Source: Humulus lupulus (taxonomy: Eukaryota; Streptophyta; Magnoliopsida; Rosales; Cannabaceae). Taken from it: 64,000 nt of DNA. The notes under the pieces were generated by a model that was not told the origin of the DNA, did no database searches, and saw only the letters and a program-made list of their open reading frames with translations. A program made the translations under genes and the position numbers. Where the stretch lies: contig NC_084796.1 of assembly GCF_963169125.1 (NCBI RefSeq), positions 85,767,888 through 85,831,887 on the forward strand, read 5' to 3'. Below are positions 11,254-22,499 of the stretch, piece after piece (within the stretch, counting starts at the first letter, position 1; the number at the start of each line of letters is the position of its first letter).

Positions 11254-13443
11254 AGTAAGGAACTATTTTCCTAATACGTAGCGAAATGGTGGTGGGTTGG
11301 CCCAATGTACAACAAAATTTTTTGTAACATATTTAAACTACCTTTAAATATGCAAATCTATTAATATGCAAACATTAATCATAAGCAAGAATATATTAAA
11401 CATGCCTCTTGATGCCTATCAAGTGTCATTGCTATCTTTTCGTAATTTGAATGAACTTCCTATCCAAACTGCTCCCAGGTTCTCACACCAAGATCTTCCA
11501 CAACGTTCTCTATACCTCAAGAAGTGTGTGGGCACTTAGAGAATAAAGGATGGTATATTTCTGATTCAACTTGATGTACTCAACCCATGAGATCAAGATA
11601 ATAGGCCTGAGATTGGTTCGGTATCTTTTTCAGGGAGAGACAAAAAAGTATCGTTCTTTTCTTTAGAGCGAATAATTCTGTCTTCTTCAGAATGAATATT
11701 TTTATTTTCTAATAAGTCTAACTTAAATAGAAAATATTCAAATTTAAAAAATAAATATGTAACCAATTTACAATTTATCTTCTAATTAATTAATTATCTT
11801 ATTAATGAAAATATCAAAAAATTAACTTTTGAATTTTCCATTAATTAATTAATTAATTAATTAAATAAATAAAAGTGAAAAATTTGTCGCTGAAAAATAT
11901 ATGGCTCACGCCATGTAGCACCCTATATTTTAGGGTTATTTGATTTTTCCACAATTATTTAATTATTTATTCAAACTACCTTAACAGATAAAATCCAACA
12001 ACTTGATAATTAATTCAAATTTGAATTTATTATCTTTTTAACTAATTCTCAAATATAATTAATTCTTTGAAAAAATATCAATATTTTAAATTCAAATCCA
12101 ATTTGAACTTATCAGATTATTATCTCCCACATATTTAATTAATTCTTTCAATTAATTAAAACCAACTTTAATTAATACCAATTTCGAAAATTAAATATTA
12201 ATTTTATTATAATTTCGAAAATTATAATTAATTATTTATTTAATATAATTTCAAAAATTATATATTAATTAAATATTAATTAATTATGTTAATTACTACT
12301 AATTTATAATTAATTAATTAATCACTTTTATCACATAATTGCATATTTGGCCCAAAGAACAAATTTCTTCTTAAATATGTCTTTTCACCATTTTTCCCTT
12401 TATATCAACTCTTGCCTTGAATAGAGTTGATAGAGCCGTTGTGGGGACCTATAGACCTATAATTCCAAGCTCCAATAAATTTGAGATTATTAATTAAACT
12501 CTTTAATTAAATATTCTTAATTTATTAATCTCATGATTACTCCACTATAAATATGAGACTGCACTCTTGTAATTATAGACATTTCATTTACTGAGTACTT
12601 TATAATAATAAAGCGTCTATTGTTATAATCATTACATACAAATTAACCCTTTAATAATGGTTCCTAATTAACCGAGAATAAAATTATAGTTTTACCCTTT
12701 TGATGATATCTTGTTTCCTTAAGTACCATTGACTTTACTAGTGAAGGTTAGTTCATGACTAAATTATGAATTTAAGTTCAATAATCTTTCATTCCCAAAA
12801 GTCAACTCTTTAGAGAACCATTATTCAATCTCTTACGAGAAGGTATAGATTCCATATCTGTATACTATGTCCCCAGCCATTTACTTTAATGAATTCTCAA
12901 AACAAAAGTTTCTAGCCTGATCATTCTGACAGACCCTAACTAGTGAATCAAAGAACTCATATAACATAAACAGGAGTTCATAGTAACTTCAGGATTAAGA
13001 TCTATTTGTTTATGATCATCAGTAGATATATTTAATTAATATTTCGAAACAGTTTTTAACTAAGTATTAATAAACATATCTGGTCCAGTTCTATATATTC
13101 TCTAATATATAAAGTACCTCCGCTAAAGTGTCCTACTATACTAGTGATCCGGATCTAGATCACATGTATTCATAATACTAGTGGACCGTACTTGCAATAA
13201 TTAATCTAAAGATTCCATAACTTTATTTTACTGTGAACTATTCAAGTTCATTTATCTTAAACACGATCCTCTCGTACGAATACATGGTTGAGATCACATA
13301 TATGAACTTAGGAATTTTTTTGATATTTACTTAATATTATCACAAAATAATATAGTCCATAAAAATATATGCATAACAAATTCAATTTATTTATTTATTT
13401 CTCAAAACAATGTCTACTACATATGCTTTCAGGGCACAATCCC
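11254..13443 (-). repeat. 5' LTR of copia element J
   Basis: Matches the 3' LTR at 3119-5303 along its length. The inner terminus begins AGTAAGG on the plus strand where the other copy has TGTAAGG, so the terminal CA of the sense strand is mutated. At the outer end the sequence stops at ...GGGCACAATCCC and lacks the final TGTTG terminus. It runs straight into another LTR fragment. Confidence 0.88.
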
Positions 13444-13837
13444 TTAGATAAACAAGTATTAACAAAGCACATCTGGTCCTGTTCTATATATCACTATATA
13501 TAAAGTACCTTCACTAAAGTGTCCTACTACACTAGAAACTCGGATCTAGGTCACTTGTATTCATAATACCAACGAACCGTACTAGCAGCAATTAATTTAA
13601 AGATTCCATAACTATATCTTACTGCGAATTGTTTTAAGTTTATTATCTTAATCTCGATCCTCTCATACCAATTTGAGATTAAGACCACATAGATAAACTT
13701 TGAAATTTTCTGATATTCACTTAATATTATCAATATAATATCAGACATAGTCTATATATATAATAATTCAATTCAGTTATTTACTTCATTTAAAACATTT
13801 GTCAACTACAATTGCTTTAAGGGAACTGTTCCCAACA
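13444..13837 (-). repeat. Fragment of an E-type copia LTR
   Basis: On the minus strand the fragment starts TGTTGGGAACAGTTCCC at 13837. It follows the first roughly 400 bases of the E element LTR (34612 onward and 38627 onward), then stops where element J's LTR begins. It is the 5' end of an LTR of the same copia family, cut off by J or by recombination between related LTRs. Confidence 0.75.
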
Positions 13838-15733
13838 GGTACCCCATCACTTCCCTTAGCTTCTCTCACAAAATTGGTGTTAGGCTCTCAAGCTCAAGAT
13901 AGGCAAAATTGAGGAATTTTGGTGAAAATCAAGGGGATTCAAGAACCTAAGGGAGAGATTGAGCTGCCAAGATCATCACTTAGCTGCTGGGAGATTTGAA
14001 ATCAATGAGGTAAGGATTTGTAACTCTATTTTTCATTTGAACTTTGATATCCTTGGTTGAAATGAGGTTAAGGCAAGTGCTGATGGAATTAAGGTTTCTA
14101 GGGGATTGTAGTATAGGATTTGCTGCTAGAAATGTGTTGGGAGGCTCTAGGAGGCTTGGAATTCGGTTTTTGATTTGCACTTCCAGGCTTGAAATTTCAG
14201 ATTTGGGTAAGTTCTAAACCCTTGGCTCAATTTGTCCAATCTTTGGTGCTTTGGTGTTTTTGATGAGTTTGAATGAGTTTTTGTGGTAGATTAATGTTGA
14301 TGATAGTTGGTCTAAGTTGTATAGGGAATTTTGATGGTTGTAAACATGCTGGAGAGTCTGTTTGGGGTCAATTTTCTGGGTTTGATATGCAGAGAAGTCG
14401 TAAGTTTGAATTGGGGAAGAACTTCAAGTTTCTGGGCTTGTTTTTGAGTTTTTGGTGATCTAGCGCGACTGCGCTAGGTTGGGGTGCGATCGCGCTAGTA
14501 TCTCAGGGAGTGGAGATTTTGATATTTGATTTTAGATTTTTGGGTTTCGGAGTTAGGGGCGTGACCGCACTAGTACCCCAAAAAACCTAAACTTTTTTCA
14601 AGCGGGATTGCGCCAGGGGCGAGCACAATCGCGCCAGTTGCCCTGAGACACGGTTTTTTGGGTTTTAGAATTAGGGCCCGGGGAGTCCAGGAATTCATTG
14701 GATGACCCACTTAGGGGCTCGGGTGACGTTTCCAACGTCCCAACACCTGAGAATAGTAATCTTAAGGACAGGGTTTAGAGTGAGGCTTGGGATTTGAAGT
14801 CAATCCCTAATAAGAATATGTTTATGTTGTGAATAGATTATCACAAGGCTCAAGATCAGGATCAAACTTGAGCCCATATAGTCTATCGCACAGAACTCGA
14901 GGAAAGAAAACTGCAACATGGTTATGATCAGGGCTTAGACCCCTGTAAATGAATTTGATCGCGATTATAATTATGGCTACTCAATTAGGCATGCTTGCAT
15001 ATGTTGTATCTGGTTGCATGCTTATGCAATATATGTATGTGGTTATAACAATGCTGAAAGTCTAACCTAAGGGAGTCGGGGCTGATATTAAGCGTGCGGA
15101 ACGCAGGCCGGCCTAAGCGAGCCAGGGTCGGCCATAAGACCAAAGGACTCAGCCTAAGGGCATCGGGTCTGAACGTCACTTAACTAATTGTATCGATTGG
15201 AATGTGTATTCGATTGTGCAGAATATTGTTGCAAGCTTGTTGCTTATATCCTGTAATTTATTGCATTATTGATTCAAGTTTATTTCTTATATGTTGTTGC
15301 TCATTGTATTCATTGATTAAAGTTTTCTTGCTGAGCCTTGGCTCACAAGTGCTAGGTGGTGCAGGTAAGGAAAAAGGAAAGTTGGACCAGCCGTGAGTTG
15401 GAGAGCTTTAGGGGCGGTGTGTACATCAACATCTGCTCAACCGCCACGGCCAAGGGTTTGACTGGGACTAGCGCCAAATTTTATTTTTCCACTGAGGCTG
15501 GCTTCAGTTGTAATTATTTTGAGGGTTGTAATTGCCTGGTAAACACCTTTTTTGGGATCTCGTGTACAAACTCTTACTTTTAATGAAAAACAATTATTTA
15601 TATGATCAAAATCTTTTAACCCTAACCCATTAATTATCCTTAGTAACAAGTTTATAACCAAACGACTTGATTAGCAAGTCCTGCACTATTTAAAATACAC
15701 AGTGCAATGGTCTTGCCTATCCAGGATGTTACA
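13838..15733 (+). repeat. 5'-truncated Tekay/Del-like LTR K
   Basis: The right end reads GGTCTTGCCTATCCAGGATGTTACA-like sequence. That is the sense-strand counterpart of the TGTAACGCCCTGGATAGCC terminus seen in elements C and I, so K is plus-oriented. It contains the conserved CTTGCTGAGCCTTGGCTCAC block near 15327 and GGTGCAGGTAAGG near 15358. The start of the LTR is absent: sequence joins the copia LTR fragment at 13838. No internal element sequence adjoins it, so it is a truncated or solo LTR. Confidence 0.7.
14461..14640. repeat. Cluster of CG-rich words in LTR K
   Basis: Five variants of a roughly 15-base word occur in about 180 bases. Examples are GCGCGACTGCGCTAG, GTGCGATCGCGCTAG, GCGTGACCGCACTAG, GCGGGATTGCGCCAG and GCACAATCGCGCCAG. 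The surrounding LTR is AT-rich and lacks them. Confidence 0.7.
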
Positions 15734-16831
15734 GTATTGTTCAGACAAACAAACTCAACCTACAAATTTTGGGTTAATCCAGAAACAACAAAAGTTAAGG
15801 CAAGGTTTGAGTTATCTTCTTCATCGTTACTTTCAGAGTCTTGATCACTCCAAGTAGCTGCCATTACCTTTTTATTTTCTTTAGCATATTATCACATTCA
15901 GATTGAATATGACCAAATCCTTCACATTCCCTGCTTCACACACCTCTCTTATTGCTATTATCAAAAGGTTTAGAGAAGTTGTTACCTTTGGAAGATTTGA
16001 ACATAGGTTTCTTGTTTCCAATCTTTTTCATGTATTTTTTAAAATTCTTGGTCAAAAAGGTCATCTCATCTTCACCATCATCGTCATCTTAGTTTTCTCC
16101 TTTGATACTTTTAAAGGAATTAATTTCTCTTTAGGAGCACTTGGTTTCTCATTTTGATGAATTTGTTGATTGAGTTAAAAAGTTCGAAGAGAGCCCGTCA
16201 ACTCCTCTACTTTCATTGTGTTAAGATCTTTTGCCTCCTTAATCACCGTGAGCTTAGTTTGAAACCTGTCATGAAGAACTTTAACAATTTTTCAAACTAA
16301 CACACTATTTTCCAATATTTCACCAAAGGAAAAATATTCATTAGCAATATCAGATAATCTTTCATAGAATTTGGTGAGAGACTCAATTTCAGTCATTCTA
16401 AGATATTCAAATCTTGTAGTTAACATCACAAGCCTAGAGTGCTTGACATCAGCAGTTCCTTCAAATTGAGTTTGAAGAATTTTCCAAGCCTCTTTGGCAG
16501 AATCACACGAAGAAATTAATTTTATATAACCTTCACCAACACCATTAAAGATACCATGCAAATCTTTGTTATTGTAACTATACAAATTGTCTTTAGCATT
16601 AGTCCAGTTGAGTTCAAATTTTACCTCTGTTAGATCATCATACTCAGTAGGTGGTGTCCAACATGTTAAGATTGATCTCCATGGCTTTTCTTCTAGTGAT
16701 TTGATGAAATCTTTCATTGCAACTTTCCAATAAGGATAATTAGAGTCATTCAACAAGGGATGACGTGTTATTGAACCACCTTCTGGAAATAAAGACATTT
16801 CACAAGGCACAAAACAAACGAAAAAATACAA
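15734..16831 (-). pseudogene. Copia gag remnant (element L)
   Basis: The minus frame from 16831 to 16292 encodes a copia gag, possibly of the SIRE type. Visible motifs are LLNDSNYPYWKVAMKDFIKS, EKPWRSILTCWTPP, LHGIFNGVGEGYIKLISSC, AKEAWKILQTQFEGT and LTTRFEYLRM. The likely start is the inner Met before SLFPEGGS. After a stop at about 16292 the sequence continues with frameshifts to a degenerate CCHC knuckle near 15890 and ends at LTR K (15733). Protease, integrase and RT of this element are missing. Confidence 0.8.
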
Positions 16832-16856
16832 GATCGTACTAAGTGTTTAGTGACCC

Positions 16857-16868
16857 GCTCCGATACCA
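16857..16868 (-). promoter_or_regulatory. Primer binding site of copia remnant L
   Basis: The minus strand reads TGGTATCGGAGC just upstream of the L gag, one base different from the common tRNA-Met-type site. Its position places the element's 5' LTR to the right. Confidence 0.7.
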
Positions 16869-17760
16869 AATAAAATTCTGTATTTTATGATTACCAAGTG
16901 ATTAGAGTAAAACAACTTAATTAAATGCAGAATACTAATTATGTTGTTTAAACCGATTCAAGAGTTGTTATCACAACTGATACAAATGTTAAGACAAAAA
17001 AAAAACAAGTAAAAATTAACACACGGGAGTTTTTACGTGGTTCAGAAATCCTTTCGGATAACCTACATTCATGAGGCCACGCCCAGAGCATAAACCAATT
17101 AGTAAAGAAATAATGTGCACAAAAGCATTGACTTAAAAAACGTAAGACTCCCTCTTAAACTATTACCTCAATCTTATTGTACTCTTCTCTACGAATCTGG
17201 TTTTGATGAAACGTTGATTCTCTTGAAATCCCTTCAAATAATATTGAGTGTTCTCTTCCTGCCCAAGTGAGACTTAGATGAAATCTTCTCCCGAAGATCC
17301 TTAGGAACACGTTCACAATAGATACTAGGTGGTTATAAGGAACAAGATAGATATATGGACAAGTGCACTCTGCACACACACAAAGATTAATGTGAACAAC
17401 TTAATCTTTACAAAGAAAAATACTCTTCAAAATAACAAGTGTTTACAAAATTCAAAATGGAAGAGATGATTCTTCTAAAGGCCTTGGCAAGGTATTTATA
17501 GCTAAGAAAAACGTTCAAGGCCAGCTCTTATGAAATCTTGCAATTAATACAAGAGTATTTGCAAAATTCTTTGATTGAAAAAAATATGCTAGTCAAGTTG
17601 ATTCTATTCCGACGAAAGAGGAAACTGCTGAGTTAGCATGATCATCATTCTTGACTAGCTGTAACGAATTTGGTCATTTCTTTTAACCATGTTCATTTTT
17701 GAACCATACTTATCCTGAAATACTTAAACCTTGAAAATACTCAGTTAGAATAAATCAAAT
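16869..17760 (-). repeat. Probable 5' LTR of copia remnant L
   Basis: It lies directly outside the primer binding site and contains the TTACGTGGTTCAGAAATCC phrase common in plant LTR promoter regions (near 17034) plus a TATTTATAG motif near 17493. The outer boundary could not be fixed because no convincing TG terminus or TSD was found, so the right limit is approximate. Confidence 0.4.
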
Positions 17761-17932
17761 ATATTATTCAACCAATAAAGTTTATTTTGTGATAAAAAAT
17801 TGTAAGAATAACGTATTCACACTAATAAATATTTTCACATTAAGGACAATTGAATCAATCGACAACCAATTTACAAATAAATTAACAAATCAATTTATAA
17901 ATAAATTCACACATAAACAAGAATGATTTTAC

Positions 17933-18154
17933 AGTAGCAAAAACTAATGGAGGACCAGACACACCATTCAAGCTTTGAGAATGATCAAAAGCTTCCCCAA
18001 ACCTGTGATTGTGTCTCTGGTTCAAATGAAAAAAGAAACAGTTATATGAGGTTGCAAGTGTAACTAAATATTACATAATTAATAGAAGATAAACATCATA
18101 CAACCCCTCATGTTTATGTACTTTTTCTTGAAGATACTGAATGTATTCAATAAC
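17933..18154 (-). pseudogene. Two exons of a BIM-like bHLH transcription factor gene
   Basis: On the minus strand an exon at 18154-18095 follows a TTTTACAG acceptor and encodes VIEYIQYLQEKVHKHEGLYD. This matches the second helix and zipper-like extension of BIM-type (BES1-interacting Myc-like) bHLH proteins. A GT donor follows, then a 78-nt intron ending TTTGAACCAG. A second exon at 18016-17933 encodes RHNHRFGEAFDHSQSLNGVS and continues PPLVFAT to a GTAAAA donor. Both exons are multiples of three and in phase. The exon with the basic region should lie to the right, where element H (18772 onward) is inserted; later exons would lie left of 17933 and were not found. It could be a real gene split by transposons or a captured fragment. 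Family assignment is from memory of the motif. Confidence 0.5.
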
Positions 18155-18771
18155 CTGTAAAATGATTAAAAAATTCCTCATTATTCCACAAATAATCATA
18201 AGTTGAAGAAATAGCAAATTATATCATAAATGTGTTGACATAGTGCTGATAGTGTTGAAAGAATCACAAGCCCTTTTTTTCTTCCTTTAATCAACAATTA
18301 CTTTTTATTTTCTAATTAGTTTGTATTGCTATTGGCTGTGAAGATGGACCTATGAGGCTGACTAGGTGGCTAGAATTAGTTCTTAAAATATGACTTATTA
18401 ATGAAAAAATAACTTGGCTTTGGTATTTGACTTAAGGTAAAGAGTGGATTGTGTGTATGTTATAAAATATTCATTATTATATGTTTTAAATTCATAAAAC
18501 AGATTTGATTATATCATATTAATAAATAAATAAAGCATTATATGGCCATTTGATATTGGTTTTGGATGGTCTATAACCTTATAAACCATTCTACACTTGG
18601 CCTTTGCAGTGACAAGGCTAATACACAAGAATGAAGCACACATGACTATAATCTATCTACATCATAAAGTTGTATTATTATAGTAGCCTGTATATTGTTT
18701 TCTAAAGTTGTACTATTATATGGATATACCATAAAAACAAGCTTTTATGGGGAAAAAAGTAATTAATACCT
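18155..18771. other. AT-rich sequence between bHLH exon and element H
   Basis: No exon, LTR terminus or repeat was recognised. If the bHLH exons are a genuine gene, this would be intron sequence into which H was inserted; the last five bases (TACCT, 18767-18771) are the expected left half of H's TSD. Confidence 0.4.
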
Positions 18772-19707
18772 TGTTGACTACTTTTTTCGCTATCAACCTA
18801 ATCTGAAAGGTTAAAGGAAATATTAGGGAAGAACACAAGGATTTTAAGTGATTCGGGCTATAAAAGAGCTATAGTCCACGAGTCTCTATTATTTAGTGAG
18901 CTTGAAGCTTGTTATAACAAGCTTCAATGGTGGTTCTCATGCAGCGTGTATATTGCATTGAGTTACAGAGTCTCTCCCTCTTAAAAATTGAACCCTTTAC
19001 AAGGAGATACCCCAGCCCTATTTATAGAAGTTGGGGTCAGTAATGTTAATCATATTTCATTTATACTAGATTCCCCCTCCTGGGTATTAATGTTAAGTTA
19101 ATACAAAAAGGGATGCACTAAATAAAGACTACAGCCCAGGCAGATTGCACGGGGCCCACTACAGAAAGTTGTTCACCAACATTATGGAGAACATGCCTCT
19201 GACAGTGTCAGGATGTGGCTGCATGTTTGCCCATGTTAGGAAACGTTGTGGGAAATGTTGATTGACGAGTGTATGAACTCGACACCACTAATCAAGGCTC
19301 ACCAAAAGTTGTCATATGACCCTCTGGTGGCCCATGCCCAGGGTGACTGACACCTGGCAGCCACTTCGGGTCCAAGGACCAAAATCCTAAATGTGGTAAA
19401 TTGACGAATGAGGAGAGCCCCTTGGGATGTGGCATCACCCGAAGGTAACTTCGCCTTTAGAATGAACCTCGAGACGTAGCCTCACCAAGAGACATCCACC
19501 ACCTGGAGATTGGCTCAGGGAATTCTAAGGATGTGGCCTCACTTGGAGACATCCTCGCTTCGAAGACAGACCTTGGGGGATGGCCTCACTTGGAGGCACC
19601 CACGTCCTGGCCGGACTAGGCCGCCCCGAAGAGTTCATACTCCGAAAGCCCCATGACTTTCCTTGTCGTCAATCATTCCTAACTGCCATGTGTCTGATGA
19701 TAGAAAT
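18772..19707 (-). repeat. 3' LTR of element H (continues at 34473-34475)
   Basis: TGTTGACTAC opens the LTR, parallel to TGTTGACCCTC of elements A and B. A promoter-like phrase AAGGATTTTAAGTGATTCGGG (split over 18838-18858) resembles the GGATTTATAGTGGTTCGG of B. It is broken at 19707 by solo LTR G (target duplication GAAAT/GAAAC) and resumes for three bases before H's purine tract. Net length is about 940 bp. Confidence 0.7.
19426..19601. repeat. Short dispersed repeats in H LTR
   Basis: Four variants of GATGTGGCCTCACTTGGAGA-type words followed by CATCC occur at about 19426, 19473, 19530 and 19579. Two nearly identical copies are 19530-19554 and 19579-19601. Confidence 0.65.
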
Positions 19708-19746
19708 TGTAGAGTCCCATAATGTTTACTTAGCTAGTTAGGTGGT

Positions 19747-19764
19747 AGTAGTAGTAGTAGTAGT
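19747..19764. repeat. (AGT)6 microsatellite
   Basis: Six AGT units next to the insertion site of element A within LTR G. Confidence 0.9.
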
Positions 19765-19771
19765 ATGTTAG

Positions 19772-20369
19772 TGTTTACCCAAAAAAATGACTCCTGATGA
19801 CGTGGCAAGACGGCTGGCACGCGACGGTTTTACCTAAAATGAATCATGTTCGACGATCGACCAGAGAATCATTAATTCGTCAAGTCTCACGTTTAAGTGC
19901 GACCAATCTGGTCGCATGCTTTCATTTACTTCCTTTTGGATATGCAATCTTGTAATAATTGCATTAATTATATTTTCCTTTATTACCTTAATACATGAAT
20001 CCAATTGTAATTAAGGCTCATCGGCCCATGTAACATTCTTGAGTTTATAAATAAGAATGAAAGGACTCAAGGAAAGGACTTTTGAACTTTTAATCTTTGT
20101 ACTCAGAGTAAAGAATATAGTGTGATCATTCGCCGAAATTATAATCTTCCCAAGGCTTATGAAACTCGTGAACCCTAGTTCATTGATCACAGTGTTGGGA
20201 TTCAATATCAATAAGAACACTAAGTGGACGCAGGTCATTACCATCCATTGGGGCCGAACCACTAATAATCATTTGTGTCATTTGTTTTCCATTTGATTCT
20301 CTTCTCGTTTTCGTCTCATTTTCTATCGTTTATCTGACTCCGTGTCGTTGACCAATTTGAGGGTCAACA
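19772..20369 (+). repeat. 5' LTR of element A
   Basis: 598 bp, TGTTTACCC...GGGTCAACA. It contains the inverted repeat GCGACCAATCTGGTCGC at 19899-19915. It has about 48 bases around 20016-20063 that are absent from the 3' LTR, which suggests a deletion in the 3' copy. Confidence 0.92.
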
Positions 20370-20372
20370 TTT

Positions 20373-20390
20373 TGGTGCTTTCATTGAGAG
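20373..20390 (+). promoter_or_regulatory. Primer binding site region of element A
   Basis: TGGTGCTTTCATTGAGAG begins three bases after the 5' LTR. Element B has the nearly identical TGGTGCTTTCGTTGAGAG in the same place, so the site is conserved. The matching tRNA was not assigned. Confidence 0.7.
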
Positions 20391-20417
20391 ATTAATCTTA
20401 AACTTCAAGAAGATCAA

Positions 20418-22499
20418 ATGGCTAAGACATCCAAGAAGACGGGAAAGACTGCTGGTGCTGCAACCACCCAGCCTCCTCCACCAAATATGGCCGAAGATGA
20501 GCCACAGTTTGATTTTGAGGAGGAGGAGATGGATTCTGAAACCCTAAGGACAACACTGAGTGTGTTGCAAGAGGAGTTCGCCAATCTGAAGGCCAATCAA
20601 AAGAATGTGGCTGAGACGTTGGCGCTGCAACAGAGGGAAATAGAACGATAGCGCCAAGAGCTGAATGAGCAGTAGGCAGACATGGACCACCAGCAGAGAG
20701 ATGCCACTGCCGCCCTTGAAGTAGCTATTTAGTTGGCCCAGGGGCAAGCTGTGCCGACTTCTCAACCGGACTAGCCACCAAATGCACCACCACAACGGGT
20801 CCCAAATCTGAGTCCTCCGCTTCAGCCAGCGAGCTCTCAAAGGTCGGAGCAGCATCCTGCTGCTCAACAGGATGTCCCAATCCAGGATCCTGAGCAGCAG
20901 CCACCTTCTCGCGCTGGTCGAGATAATCCCCAGCGCCAGAGGCAGAATAGGGCCGGGCAGCCTCCCCAAAGCGCTAGACGCCCAGTGGCTAATGAGCCGA
21001 ATCCACTGAGCAGAGGGCAACGTCCTTCTACTAACAGAAGGCACGTCAAATCAGGCTCTGCGGTTAGGGGACCCCCACGACATAATAATGCACGAGGATC
21101 CACCGACCAACGCAGGCCTCCCCCTGACGCTCGGTAGGTGCCAGCTAGAGAGGAAAACAGCGTGACCATCCAGTTGCAGTTTAGGGACATCCATGATTAT
21201 AATGAAGCTAACTCTGGTAAGAGAAATGCTGGTCGAGGGCATGATGAAAGAGGTGGGGACAGGAACCCCCCACCAAGAGAAAATAGGCCTGTGAGCCAAA
21301 AAACTGGGGGTAGCCTAGATAGCATAACATCTTTGATCGGTTGGGCGCTAGCGAGCAAAGGTGCAGAGATGATGACCTGAGGGACGTGCTCTACGACAGG
21401 CGCGAGAGGCACGATGAGTACGCTCCTCCAGCACCAGTTGCCCTAGCGATCCCAGACACCGTACATGCCCAAATTGATGCACTAAACCAGGCTGTCCAAC
21501 AGCTGGTGGGAAGCTGGACATCCCACATCGAGTATGATCGGAGAAGAGATACTCTATTCATACAGAGAATAGCTATGGCGGAAACCCCCATCAAGTTCAA
21601 GATGCCAGTACTGCCAAACTTCGATGGGTAGGTATCCCATGTGAACAAGTTTGAAATACAGATGGACATCCAAAAGGTTTCGAAAGATGCTCGTTGCAGG
21701 ATTTTTCCAGTCACCTTATCTGACACTGCTCAAGAGTGGTTCTTTAAATTCCCTCCTGCTAGCATAGTATCATGGGAAATGTTCGTGAAGGAATTCTACG
21801 GACAATTCTACGCTGGTCGTGTACACCCCACTGAAGCCAACCAGCTGGTCGAGATATGTCAGAAGGAGGGAGAATCCTTAAAGGAATATGTCCAGCGTTT
21901 CATGAGAGCAGCTGCTGGGGCTAAAATTGTCGGAGATGATGGGAAAATGATGGTCCTAACTGCTGGGGTGAGGCACCATTCTCCCATCTGGAATAGCTTA
22001 AGAAAGAATGGGGTGAAGAGTACCCAGGAGTTTCTTGATCGAGCAGATCGATACATTAAGCTCGAGGATGCGATTGCCAACGAGGGGAAATCACCTGCGA
22101 AAGACAAGGGGCCAAAGGAAGATCCCACTAAAGCTGCCAACGGGTCGGATAAACCCAATGGCAACGGCAAGGCAACGAGAACAGTAAAAATGGTGGAAAA
22201 AAGGCGAACAAGGAGCCATCAACTTCCAAAAATAAGTGCCCCAAAGGCAATAGGTATGAGCCAAGATTCACCAACTACACGACCCTTGTCGAGAGCAGAG
22301 CGGAGGTCTACCAGGCAACCAGCTCCAATGTCCCTTAAAAACGCCAACACCTCTAAGGAAGGATATCTCCAAGAGAGATACTACAAAGTTTTGTCGTTTC
22401 CACAACGACTATGGCCATGACACTAATGAGTGTAACCAGCTCAAGGATGAGATCGAGTTCCTTATCAAACAAGGACACCTAAGGAGATACGTGTGAGCC
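20418..22499 (+). pseudogene. Tat gag (element A)
   Basis: Starts MAKTSKKTGKTAGAATTQPP, a start shared with element B (57575). An acidic and coiled-coil N-terminal region follows. The capsid-like segment reads AETPIKFKMPVLPNFDG, then VTLSDTAQEWFFKFPPASI, EFYGQFYAGR and ESLKEYVQRFMRAA. The C-terminal Cys/His motif CRFHNDYGHDTNEC (about 22393-22434) is the Tat-type nucleocapsid feature. In-frame stops include TAG near 20649, 20673, 20772, 21135 and 21630 and TGA near 22493. There is a frameshift near 21340 and another before the Cys/His motif. Confidence 0.85.

Larger units (their letters stand above)
3119..13443 (-). mobile_element. Ty1/copia LTR retrotransposon J
   Basis: A complete but decayed element on the minus strand: 5' LTR 11254-13443, primer site 11240-11251, leader of about 1.8 kb, gag, protease, integrase, RT and RNase H (9284 down to about 5318), purine tract and 3' LTR 3119-5303. 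The domain order PR-IN-RT-RH is diagnostic for Ty1/copia. The last few bases of the 5' LTR terminus (TGTTG) are missing at 13443 and the left side carries a duplicated leader, so no TSD can be read. Stops, frameshifts and integrase active-site substitutions show it is not autonomous. Confidence 0.9.

Noticed and set aside
13444..13837. Part of J's own 5' LTR
   Set aside because: It matches the E-type LTR start (CAATTGTAGTTG, then GACCAGATGTGCTTTG) better than J's and restarts with its own TGTTGGGAA terminus, so it is a separate fragment.
19747..19764. (AGT)6 as a regulatory element
   Set aside because: A short microsatellite next to an insertion point, with no evidence of function.
20544..21412. 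Minus-strand open frames opposite A gag
   Set aside because: Mirror frames of the gag coding strand without recognisable domains, unlike the antisense gene at 27259-28738.
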